Below are positions 26,131 to 33,767 of a stretch of DNA of 64,000 bases, piece by piece. Numbering within the stretch: position 1 is the stretch's first letter; each line of letters begins with the position of its first letter. This stretch comes from Phytohabitans aurantiacus (GTDB taxonomy: Bacteria > Actinomycetota > Actinomycetes > Mycobacteriales > Micromonosporaceae). The stretch is taken from NCBI RefSeq assembly GCF_027923225.1, contig NZ_BSDI01000023.1, forward strand, positions 56,655-120,654, written 5' to 3'. The translations under genes and the position numbers were made by a program. The notes beneath the pieces are model-generated. The model did not search any database. It saw only the letters and a program-made list of their open reading frames with translations, and was not told where the DNA came from.

Positions 26131-26217
26131 GCCGGAAGGGGCGGTGTCGCGGTGTGCCGGTCTGTCCGCGCGTGCCGGCGGGGCCTGGGCCGGCGGCGTG
26201 CCGCGGCCGCGCGCGTC

Positions 26218-26292
26218 GATCAAGGGCATTCGTATGGATCAAGGGCGAATGCACGCGGAAAGAGATCCAACCACGTGCGTTCGCCCTTGATC
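26218..26292 (-). repeat. GATCAAGGGC palindromic element, full copy
   Basis: 75 bp, minus orientation, 163 bp after the previous copy and sharing its left flank. Confidence 0.85.
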
Positions 26293-26342
26293 GGCGTGCC
26301 GGGCGTGGCGACACGCCCGTGCCGGGCTGGCCTGGGAGCGGA

Positions 26343-26386
26343 CGCGCACGGAGAAGAGATCCAACCACGTGCGTTCGCCCTTGATC
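26343..26386 (-). repeat. GATCAAGGGC element, partial copy
   Basis: One arm and the loop remain; the left arm is eroded (GCGCACGGAGAAGAGATCC). Same orientation as its neighbours. Confidence 0.75.
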
Positions 26387-26509
26387 GGCGGCAAGGGGGC
26401 GCGCTGCGGGCGGTGCTCGGAGTCGCCGGGGCGCCGTCGGCGGCGCTCGGCGGCCGCGGGCCGGCGGTGTGCGGGTCTATCCGCGCGTGCCGGCCTGTCG
26501 GGGCGCGTC

Positions 26510-26585
26510 GATCAAGGGCATTGGCGTGGATCAAGGGCGAATGCACGCGGAAAAGAGATCGAACCGCGTGCATTTGCCCTTGATC
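26510..26585 (-). repeat. GATCAAGGGC palindromic element, full copy
   Basis: 76 bp, minus orientation. Arms differ slightly from the 26218 copy and match the 26055 and 26641 copies more closely. Confidence 0.85.
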
Positions 26586-26640
26586 GACGGCGAGGGTCGG
26601 CGGGGCGGGCATGGGCGCGTGTGGCCGGCTTGAGCGCGCC

Positions 26641-26716
26641 GATCAAGGGCATTGGCGTGGATCAAGGGCGAACGCACGCGGAAAAGAGATCGAACCGCGT
26701 GCATTCGCCCTTGATC
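26641..26716 (-). repeat. GATCAAGGGC palindromic element, full copy
   Basis: 76 bp, minus orientation, ending 57 bases before the stop of the minus-strand gene at 26774. It is therefore the first element reached by transcripts running out of that gene. Confidence 0.85.
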
Positions 26717-26773
26717 GACGGAAAGGGGGCGGGGCGGGGCCCGCGCGGGCCCCGGCGCGGCGCCCGCGCGGAG

Positions 26774-28456
26774 CTATGTGCGGGTTATGCGGATGGCGTC
26801 GGCTATTACGTAGCCGGTGCCGGTGGTCCAGCGGCTCACGCCGACCTTGTCGCCATCGCCGCCCGCGAGCGTGAACACGCCCAGCGACACCCACTGACCG
26901 CCGCCCTGCCGCTGGTTGACCCGGACGGTCTGGTTGCCGTCCGGAGTGACGACGATGTACGGGGTGGAGTCGTTGTAGCCGGCGTCGGCCGGGTACCACA
27001 CTGACACCTCGTAGCTGGCGGTCGCCGGGAGCGTCGCCCGGTACCAGGCGGTGTCGCTGGCCGCGACCGGGTCGGCGAAGCGGTAGTCCGGGCCGGAGCG
27101 CTGTGCGGAATAGCTCGACGTGCCCCAGTTCGCGCTCGCGGTGAACTGTCCCGCCGTCGCATTGTCCACTGTGACACTGAAGGCCGGGTTGCCGTCGCCC
27201 GCGCTGACGTCCAGGTAGTTGCGGTCGATGCTCATCCGCACGCCGCCCCAAGTTTCGGTGACGTCCCCGGAGTACTGGTGCAGGCGCTGGCGGTTGGCGT
27301 AGTAGGCGTCCGGGCAGTACGTGCCGGCGTCGGTGTCGGCCACGCCATTCCACCACGCGAACCACAGGTGATCCAGGCGAAGGTACCGGGTGTCGTTGTA
27401 CGCACCGCACACGTCGGCGATCCCGGACGACCCGCTGGAGTACATGCCGGACAGGTAGCCCAGCGCGTGCAGCCGTTGCGTCCAGCCGGAAAGGTACGAC
27501 AGCACCGCAGCCTTGCACGACGCGGTGGTCGGATAGTGCTCGATGTCGTTGTAGATGGCGCTTCCGGCACCGATCCCGAGCGCCTGTGCCGCGTTGACGG
27601 CGTTGGAAGCGGCCGTGGCGCCCTGGGATCGCGCGGTTGTCGCGTCGCTGGACATCTTGGGTGTGCGGGTGCCACAAGGCGCCTGCATGCCCAGCTCGAT
27701 CGGGATCAGGCGCCAGCCGTTGTTGGTCTGGTTCGTCACCCAGGTCGCCGTCAGGTTGGGCTGCGCGCACGAACGGCTCGCGCCGCTGATGTAGATGCCG
27801 ACCGCGCGGTACGGCGAGCTGGTCCGCCAGGCGTTCATGTTCGCCTGGGACGGTGCCGCGCAGGTGTCGAAACCCTTGCCAAGATAGGTGCCGGGCTGCG
27901 GACCGGCGGCGGCCAGCACGGTCGCGGTACGCCGGGACAGCAACCCCGTGTCGCTGAGCTCCTTGGCGTCCCGGTCGAGTGTCGCGGAGGCCAGGATCCG
28001 CCGGGCCTCGGCTTCGGTGTCGGGCGTGTGCGCGGCGGTGACAAGCAGCGAGGCGCTGGGCACCGCGACGTGGATGGAGCCGTCGTGTGAAGCGGGTTGG
28101 CGCACGGTCGCCGCACCGCGCGATGCGATGGCGGTCTGCGCGGTGACGCGATCGGCGGAGCCGCCGTCGAGCGGTTCGATGACCAGGCCGATGGTGCGAC
28201 CGGAATGGTTCGCGGGGCAGGTCGCCTGATCCGACGGGTGTCCAAGGTAGACGGTCGGGATGTCGAACCGTACGCAGGCCTCCGGATCGGCGGCCAGGTC
28301 GACGGTGCGCCAGGAGTTCGGCACGGTGACCCGATAACCGTGATAGCTGACGGTGTGCGCGTGGCTGGCCGCGTCGGCGGGCGGTCCGGTGATCGCCGCG
28401 CCGAATCCCGCTGTCGCGGTCGCCAGGCATGCCACGCTCACCACAATCCGCTTCAT
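26774..28456 (-). CDS. Secreted DUF1906 glycoside-hydrolase-like protein with golvesin-type C-terminal domain
   Basis: 560 residues with a Sec signal (MKRIVVSVACLATATAGFGA). A roughly 150-residue N-terminal domain of unknown type is followed by a DUF1906/Rv2525c-like barrel starting GKGFDTCAAPSQANMNAW, with YRAVGIYISGASR, a possible catalytic pair in IYNDIEHY and the MYSSGSSGI strand. The last 130 residues (SYEVSVWYPADAGYNDSTPY, DAIRITRT) match a golvesin-type beta-sandwich used in cell-surface attachment. The barrel is related to GH25 lysozymes, so a cell-wall or polysaccharide target is likely. GGAGG lies 6 bases before the ATG. Confidence 0.8.
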   Translation of the reverse strand: MKRIVVSVACLATATAGFGAAITGPPADAASHAHTVSYHGYRVTVPNSWRTVDLAADPEACVRFDIPTVYLGHPSDQATCPANHSGRTIGLVIEPLDGGSADRVTAQTAIASRGAATVRQPASHDGSIHVAVPSASLLVTAAHTPDTEAEARRILASATLDRDAKELSDTGLLSRRTATVLAAAGPQPGTYLGKGFDTCAAPSQANMNAWRTSSPYRAVGIYISGASRSCAQPNLTATWVTNQTNNGWRLIPIELGMQAPCGTRTPKMSSDATTARSQGATAASNAVNAAQALGIGAGSAIYNDIEHYPTTASCKAAVLSYLSGWTQRLHALGYLSGMYSSGSSGIADVCGAYNDTRYLRLDHLWFAWWNGVADTDAGTYCPDAYYANRQRLHQYSGDVTETWGGVRMSIDRNYLDVSAGDGNPAFSVTVDNATAGQFTASANWGTSSYSAQRSGPDYRFADPVAASDTAWYRATLPATASYEVSVWYPADAGYNDSTPYIVVTPDGNQTVRVNQRQGGGQWVSLGVFTLAGGDGDKVGVSRWTTGTGYVIADAIRITRT

Positions 28457-28552
28457 TCACGACCTCCGTAAGAAATTTTCACAGTGGCGTACATGATGGA
28501 AACTTCCTACCATATATCGACGGACGCCGCCACGAGACCGCTCCTGAGCGGC

Positions 28553-28558
28553 TAGGGT
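28553..28558 (+). promoter_or_regulatory. -10 box (TAGGGT) of the mtnA operon
   Basis: TAGGGT lies 27 bases before ATG 28586, leaving a short leader that carries the ribosome site GGGGGCGG. Confidence 0.4.
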
Positions 28559-28585
28559 CGAGGCAAGAGACGTGCAGGGGGCGGC

Positions 28586-29593
28586 ATGCGAAGCATCGAT
28601 TGGCGGCGGGATCGGGTGGTGGCCATCGACCAGACGCGGCTGCCGCACGACCTCGCCCTGATAGAGATCGGCACCGTCGAGGCGTTGATCGACGCGATCA
28701 AGCGGCTGGCCATCCGAGGGGCACCAGCGCTGGGCGCCGCGGGGGCGCTCGGCGTGGCGCTCGCCGTCCGGCTCAGCCCGGACGACCCCGCGAGCGTCAG
28801 GTCCGCCGCCGCGGCCGTCCGCGGCGCCCGGCCCACGGCGGTCAACCTGGCGTGGGGCGTCGACCGGGCACTGGCCCGGCTCGACCAGGGGCCAGACGCC
28901 GTCCTGGCCGAGGCCCTGGCGGTACTGGAGGAAGACGTCGCCTGCAACCGGGCGCTCAGCGAGCGCGGCGCCGCGTGGCTGCTGGACAACGTCGCCGGCC
29001 CGGTGACGATCCAGACCCACTGCAACGCCGGTGCCCTGGCGTGCGTGGAGTGGGGCACGGCGCTCGGTGTCGTGCGGGCGCTCCACGAGCGGGGCGCCCT
29101 CGCCCACGTGTACGCCGCCGAAACCCGCCCGCTGCTCCAGGGCGCCCGGCTCACCGTGTGGGAGTTGGCGCGGATGGGCGTGCCGCACACGCTCGTGGTC
29201 GACTCCGCCGCCGCGTCGGTGCTCGCACGCGGGCAGGCAAAGGCGGTCGTGGTCGGCGCCGACCGCGTCACCGCCAACGGCGACGTGATCAACAAGGTCG
29301 GCACGTACCCGCTGGCGCTGGCCGCCGCGCACGCCGGGGTACCGATGGTGGTGGCCGCGCCCGAGTCGACGATCGACCTGTCGACACCGACGGGGAAAGA
29401 CGTCGACATCGAGGTGCGCGGGCCAGACGAGGTGACCACCTGGGGCGGCGCGCCGGTCGCGCCCGCTGGCACGGGCACGCTCAACTACGCGTTCGACGTG
29501 ACGCCGGCGGCGCTCGTGACCGCCATCGTCACCGAGAGCCGCGTCATCCTGCCCGCGACCGGCGGTCGCCCCGACGACCGACCGCCGCGGTAG
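28586..29593 (+). CDS. mtnA: S-methyl-5-thioribose-1-phosphate isomerase
   Basis: 335 residues. Converts 5-methylthioribose-1-phosphate (from methylthioadenosine, a by-product of SAM use) to 5-methylthioribulose-1-phosphate. Conserved motifs: LAIRGAPALGAAGALG (substrate phosphate site), TIQTHCNAGALA with catalytic Cys 146, and VVVGADRVTANGDVINKVGT with catalytic Asp 226. Length and order match the family. A bifunctional aldolase-dehydrogenase begins 13 bases downstream, which points to a salvage shunt rather than the full methionine cycle. Confidence 0.93.
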   Translation: MRSIDWRRDRVVAIDQTRLPHDLALIEIGTVEALIDAIKRLAIRGAPALGAAGALGVALAVRLSPDDPASVRSAAAAVRGARPTAVNLAWGVDRALARLDQGPDAVLAEALAVLEEDVACNRALSERGAAWLLDNVAGPVTIQTHCNAGALACVEWGTALGVVRALHERGALAHVYAAETRPLLQGARLTVWELARMGVPHTLVVDSAAASVLARGQAKAVVVGADRVTANGDVINKVGTYPLALAAAHAGVPMVVAAPESTIDLSTPTGKDVDIEVRGPDEVTTWGGAPVAPAGTGTLNYAFDVTPAALVTAIVTESRVILPATGGRPDDRPPR

Positions 29594-29606
29594 GGAACGG
29601 AGACCG

Positions 29607-31568
29607 ATGCTCGACGCGTGGGACGCGGCGGCCGCGCCGCCCTCGACTGAGCCGCTCGCCCAGCTCGTCTACGGCTCCCGGCTGCTCGGGCGCGAGCCCG
29701 GCCTCGTGCTGCACGGCGGCGGCAACACCTCGGTGAAGACCACCGTCACCGGCATCACCGGCGACCCGGTCGAGATCCTGCACGTGAAGGGCAGCGGCTG
29801 GGACCTGGCGACCATCGAGCCGGCCGGGTTCGCCCCACTGCGCCTGGACCGGCTGCGGGCGCTGCTGACCCTGGAGCGGCTCAGCGACACCGACATGATG
29901 AACGAGCTGCGTTGCGCTTCCATCGACGCCGGTGCCCCCGACCCCAGCGTCGAGTCGCTGCTGCACGCCCTGTTGCCGCACGACGCCGTCCTGCACACGC
30001 ACGCCGACGCGCTCCTGGCCCTGACCAACCAGCCCGACGGCGCGGAGGTCGTCGGGAAGGTGTTCGGTGACCGGGTCGCCGTCGTCCCGTACACGATGCC
30101 CGGTTTCGATCTGGCGCGCCGGTGCGTGCGCCTGCTGCCCGAGGCCATGCGCGGCGGCGTCGCCGGGGTGGTGCTTCTGGGGCACGGCCTGTTCACCTTC
30201 GGCGACGACGTCGAAGAGGCGTATCGGCGGCACATCGACCTCATCACTCGCGCCGAGCGGCATCTGGCCGAGCGTGCTCCTTTGTCGCGGCCCGATCCCG
30301 CGCCGCCGCGGGTCGAACCGCTGCGGATGGCGCGGCTGCGGCGCGAGGTCTCCGACGCCGCCGGCGCGCCGATGGTGCTCACCCGCCACGACGCACCGGA
30401 CGTGCTGTCCTTTGTGGCCAGACCCGACCTGGCCTCGGTCGCGGCGCGTGGCCCGGCCACCCCGGACCACGCGCTGCGCACGAAACGCATCCCGCTCGTC
30501 GGCTCCGACGTGGCAGCGTACGTGCGGGACTACCGGCGCTACTTCGACGAGCACCGGCACCGGCGCGGGGCACCACTGTCCATGGTGGATCCGGCGCCGC
30601 GCGTCATCCTGGATCCCGGTCTCGGCATGGTGACCGCTGGACGGTCCAGTAAGGACAGCCGGATAGCGTCCGACATCTACCGGCACACCATCGGCATCAT
30701 CGAGATGGCCGAGGCCATCGGCACCTACACCCCGCCCTCCGCGGCTGACATCTTCGACCTCGAGTACTGGGAACTGGAGCAGGCCAAGCTGCGCCGCGGG
30801 CGACCCGCACCCGAGTACACCGGCGAGGTCGCGCTGGTGACCGGCGCCGCCTCCGGCATCGGGCGCGCCTGCGCCGACGCGCTGCGGGCGCGGGGCGCGG
30901 CGGTCGTGGGAGTCGACATCGACCCGCGCGTGGCGGCCGCCGATGACGACGACTACCTCGGTGTACCGGCCGACGTCACCGACCCGGCCGCGGTCGATGC
31001 CGCCATTGCCCGCGCCGCCGACCGGTTCGGGGGAGTGGACATCGTCGTCGCCGCGGCCGGCGTGTTTCCGGAGAGCCGCACCCTGGACCGCCTCGACATG
31101 GAGGCTTGGCGGCGCACCATGGCCGTCAACGTGGACTCCATCGCGTACCTGTTCTCCCGGCTGCATCCGTTTCTCGCGCTCGCACCGCGAGGCGGCCGTG
31201 TCGTGCTCATCGCCTCCAAGAACGCCCCGGCGCCCGGGCCCGGCGCGGCGCCGTACTCGGCGTCGAAGGCAGCGGCGCTCCAACTCGCCCGCGTGGCCGC
31301 GCTGGAATGGGCCGCGGACGGCATCCGCGTCAACACCGTGCACCCCGACGCGGTGTTCGACACCGGCCTGTGGACCGCCGAACTTCTGCGGGAGCGTGCC
31401 GGCAACTACAGCATGACCGTCGAGGAGTACAAGCGGCGCAACCTGTTAGGCGTCGAAATCACCAGCGCACGCGTCGGTGAGCTCGCCGCCACGCTGTGTT
31501 CTGACGCGTTCGCCGCGACCACCGGAGCGCAAGTGACCATCGACGGCGGTAACGAGAGGGTCATCTGA
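29607..31568 (+). CDS. Bifunctional class II aldolase / short-chain dehydrogenase
   Basis: 653 residues. The N-terminal part (about 1-390) is a class II sugar-phosphate aldolase: LHGGGNTSVK, a zinc pair in LHTHADALL and a third His in LGHGLFTFG. The C-terminal part (about 408-653) is a short-chain dehydrogenase: ALVTGAASGIGRA, VAAAGVFPE and YSASKAA with catalytic Tyr and Lys. Fused enzymes of this type act on rhamnulose-1-phosphate in some bacteria. Position after mtnA suggests it cleaves methylthioribulose-1-phosphate to DHAP plus methylthioacetaldehyde and then oxidises or reduces the aldehyde. GGAACGGAG precedes the ATG. Confidence 0.85.
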   Translation: MLDAWDAAAAPPSTEPLAQLVYGSRLLGREPGLVLHGGGNTSVKTTVTGITGDPVEILHVKGSGWDLATIEPAGFAPLRLDRLRALLTLERLSDTDMMNELRCASIDAGAPDPSVESLLHALLPHDAVLHTHADALLALTNQPDGAEVVGKVFGDRVAVVPYTMPGFDLARRCVRLLPEAMRGGVAGVVLLGHGLFTFGDDVEEAYRRHIDLITRAERHLAERAPLSRPDPAPPRVEPLRMARLRREVSDAAGAPMVLTRHDAPDVLSFVARPDLASVAARGPATPDHALRTKRIPLVGSDVAAYVRDYRRYFDEHRHRRGAPLSMVDPAPRVILDPGLGMVTAGRSSKDSRIASDIYRHTIGIIEMAEAIGTYTPPSAADIFDLEYWELEQAKLRRGRPAPEYTGEVALVTGAASGIGRACADALRARGAAVVGVDIDPRVAAADDDDYLGVPADVTDPAAVDAAIARAADRFGGVDIVVAAAGVFPESRTLDRLDMEAWRRTMAVNVDSIAYLFSRLHPFLALAPRGGRVVLIASKNAPAPGPGAAPYSASKAAALQLARVAALEWAADGIRVNTVHPDAVFDTGLWTAELLRERAGNYSMTVEEYKRRNLLGVEITSARVGELAATLCSDAFAATTGAQVTIDGGNERVI

Positions 31569-31590
31569 CCGGCCCCGGAGAAGCGGCAGG

Positions 31591-31596
31591 TAGCGT
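31591..31596 (+). promoter_or_regulatory. -10 box (TAGCGT) of the kinase gene, leaderless
   Basis: TAGCGT, GGTCGG, then GTG 31603: six bases between box and start codon, with no ribosome site. Confidence 0.55.
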
Positions 31597-31602
31597 GGTC
31601 GG

Positions 31603-33216
31603 GTGCTTTCTCCGGGAGTTGTGCTCAGCAGCCGCTACCAGCTGGACGAACGGATCGCCACCGGCGGCATGGGCGACGTCTGGCGGGGTACCGACGTGTT
31701 GCTGCGGCGCACCGTCGCGGTCAAGGTGCTGTTGCCGGCGCTGGTGTTCGACTCGGAGTTCATCACCCGGTTCCGCGCCGAGGCGAGGCTCGTCGCGGGC
31801 CTGCGCCACGCCGGCATCGTTCAGGTGCACGACTACGCGGAGCAGGCGGTCGTCGGCGACAGCCGGCTCGACTACCTCGTCATGGAGTACGTCGAAGGCA
31901 CGTCACTGTCGGCGTGGATAAAGGCGGTGGGCCGGCTCAGCGTGGCGGAGACCACATCGGTCGTGGCGCAGGCGGCCGAGGCGTTGCAGGTCGCGCACGC
32001 GGCCGGCATCGTGCACCGCGACGTCAAGCCGAGCAACCTGCTGGTCCGGCCGGACGGCACGGTCGTGCTGGTCGACTTCGGGGTCGCGCGGTCCGCCGAC
32101 CTGACCGGCGTCACACGCCCCAACGTCATCCTGGGGTCGGCGCAGTACATGTCGCCCGAGCAGGCGTCCGGCCAGTTCGTCTCGCCCGCGACAGACATCT
32201 ACGCGCTCGGCGTGGTCGCGTACTACTGCCTCGCCGGCCGGCCGCCGTTCACCGGCGACAACCCGCTACAGATCGTGCTCCAACGAGTACAGGGCGAGGT
32301 GCCCGCGCTGCCGGCGGACGTCCCGCCGGCGATTTCGGCGGTCGTCAACCGCGCGCTGGCCACCGACCCCGGCGACCGCTACCCGAGCGCCGCCGCCTTC
32401 GCCGAGGCCATCCGCGCCGCGCAGGACGCCACCGCCGTCGTGTCCGTGCCACCGCCGGCCAGCACCGGCGAACCCGCCACAGCGGCCCTCGCGCCCGCGC
32501 CGGTCGACCCGTTCGCGCACCTGCGCGCCGGCCCGGCGGGTGAGCAGCCGACGGAGGTCCGGCCCGGAGCCGGCGGCAACCGGCGGCGAACCCTCACGCT
32601 CGCCGGAGTGGCGGGCGCCGCCGTGCTCGCTCTGATCGCGGTGCTCGGCGCCACGGCGTTCAGCTCAGACTCGGGTACGCCAGAGGCATCGGGGCCGTCG
32701 CCGGTGGAGACCTCCGCGTCCAGCGCCGGCGGCGGTGTCGCCGAGCGGGTCGGCCCGGCCACCGACGGCCCGCCCCAGCAGTCACGGCCGAGCCCTTCGC
32801 GCACCACACCGGCTCCGGCCGAGCCGAGCGCGTCACCGGAGCGCTCCAGCAGCCCGACGCCGAAGCCGTCGCCGACCGGCGGCTCGACCACCAACCCGTA
32901 CACGCCGGCCGAGGTGTGCGGCGGCGGATACACGGTCATCGACTCCGCCGCGCTGGGCAGGTTCGGCAAGGTGTACCTGCTCTACAACGCCGGCAACGGA
33001 AACAACTGCGTGGTCACCCTCAAAACCACCGCGGTCGGCACCAAGTCGGCCGTCTCGGCCTACCTGCAGGCCAAGGACAAGTCCCGCGTCACCGACAAGG
33101 GCTCCTTCGAGTTCTACGCCGGCCCGGTCCGGGTCAAGGCGCCCGGCGTCTGCATCGCCTGGGGCGGCTCCGCCGGCGGCATCACCTACAACAGCCCCTA
33201 CGAACACTGCAACTAA
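31603..33216 (+). CDS. Transmembrane Ser/Thr protein kinase with SapA-like extracellular domain
   Basis: 537 residues. The kinase domain (about 10-270) has a glycine loop (IATGGMGDVW), Lys 41 (VAVKVLL), catalytic loop HRDVKPSN (Asp 140) and DFG (158-160). A linker and one membrane helix (about 330-352) follow. Outside the membrane comes a Ser/Pro/Thr-rich stalk (355-430), then a domain of about 105 residues resembling the Streptomyces spore-associated protein SapA: VCGGGYTVIDS, VYLLYNAGNGNNCVVTLKT, FYAGPVR and YNSPYEHC. Four Cys (439, 469, 517, 536) probably form two disulfides. The kinase likely senses something through this domain. Confidence 0.88.
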   Translation: MLSPGVVLSSRYQLDERIATGGMGDVWRGTDVLLRRTVAVKVLLPALVFDSEFITRFRAEARLVAGLRHAGIVQVHDYAEQAVVGDSRLDYLVMEYVEGTSLSAWIKAVGRLSVAETTSVVAQAAEALQVAHAAGIVHRDVKPSNLLVRPDGTVVLVDFGVARSADLTGVTRPNVILGSAQYMSPEQASGQFVSPATDIYALGVVAYYCLAGRPPFTGDNPLQIVLQRVQGEVPALPADVPPAISAVVNRALATDPGDRYPSAAAFAEAIRAAQDATAVVSVPPPASTGEPATAALAPAPVDPFAHLRAGPAGEQPTEVRPGAGGNRRRTLTLAGVAGAAVLALIAVLGATAFSSDSGTPEASGPSPVETSASSAGGGVAERVGPATDGPPQQSRPSPSRTTPAPAEPSASPERSSSPTPKPSPTGGSTTNPYTPAEVCGGGYTVIDSAALGRFGKVYLLYNAGNGNNCVVTLKTTAVGTKSAVSAYLQAKDKSRVTDKGSFEFYAGPVRVKAPGVCIAWGGSAGGITYNSPYEHCN

Positions 33217-33266
33217 CCCCGCCCACCGCGCGCCCGCGCGCCAGCGCCGCGCGGCCCATCTGCGCC

Positions 33267-33320
33267 GATCAAGGGCAAACGCACGTGGTTCGATCTCTCT
33301 GCCGCGCGCGTCCGCCCCCA
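33267..33320 (+). repeat. GATCAAGGGC element, partial copy
   Basis: Left arm (GATCAAGGGCAAACGCACGT) and loop (TTCGATCTCTCT) are intact; the right arm is degraded. Same orientation as the upstream kinase gene. Confidence 0.7.
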
Positions 33321-33359
33321 GGCCAGCCCGGCACGGCGTGTCGCCACGCCCTGCACGCC

Positions 33360-33434
33360 GATCAAGGGCGAACGCACGTGGTTGGATCTCATTTCGCGTG
33401 CATTTACCCTTGATCCACGCGAATGCCCTTGATC
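33360..33434 (+). repeat. GATCAAGGGC palindromic element, full copy
   Basis: 75 bp, plus orientation: hairpin around TTGGATCTCATTT, then a tail with the third GCCCTTGATC. Confidence 0.85.
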
Positions 33435-33570
33435 GGCGAGCCGGCGGCTCGGTGGGCCGGCGCCGCCGACGGGGCGATGGGGCGGTGGGGTGGCCTTGAC
33501 CGTCGTCGGGGCCTTGGCCGACGCCGCGCGGCAGCGTCGGGTGGACGCGCGTTCGCGCGGTGCGCCGCGC

Positions 33571-33756
33571 GATCAGAACCAGGACCGAGGTCTGAGCTAC
33601 CGCGGCGTCCGCCGTGCGCGAGACCGCTGCTCCCGCGGCCTCACCCGCCGCGATTCACGATCAAGCCCGGCCGCGTGGGGCGTGGAAACGCGGAGGGTGA
33701 GGCCGCGGGAGCAGCGGACCCGCGCACGGCGAACATCGCGGTAGCCCGAAATCAGC
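33571..33756. repeat. Large (~190-bp) inverted repeat, copy 2
   Basis: The left half holds GATCAGAACC, GAGCTACCGCGGCGTCCGCC and GCTGCTCCCGCGGCCTCACC. The right half holds the complements, CGGAGGGTGAGGCCGCGGGA then ATCGCGGTAGCCCG. Same order and orientation as copy 1 at 20294-20494. It ends 12 bases from the stop of the minus-strand gene at 33768. Confidence 0.75.
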
Positions 33757-33767
33757 TCCGAAGCGCC

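Larger units (their letters stand above)
25657..26773. other. 1.1-kb gene-free interval with repeat cluster
   Basis: The first ~200 bases (to about 25860) are less GC-rich and hold the upstream region of the acidic coiled-coil gene. From 25920 the DNA is GC-rich filler with four full and one partial GATCAAGGGC element. Open frames crossing it are repeat-derived and not supported as genes. Confidence 0.75.
33217..33767. other. Repeat-filled convergent intergenic region
   Basis: 551 bases between the convergent kinase gene and TPR gene. It holds one partial and one full GATCAAGGGC element and copy 2 of the large inverted repeat. No gene supported. Confidence 0.75.

Noticed and set aside
26055..26716. 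CRISPR-like array of repeated units
   Set aside because: Spacing is irregular (about 125-165 bp), units are 75-bp palindromes with an internal loop, and no cas genes are present.
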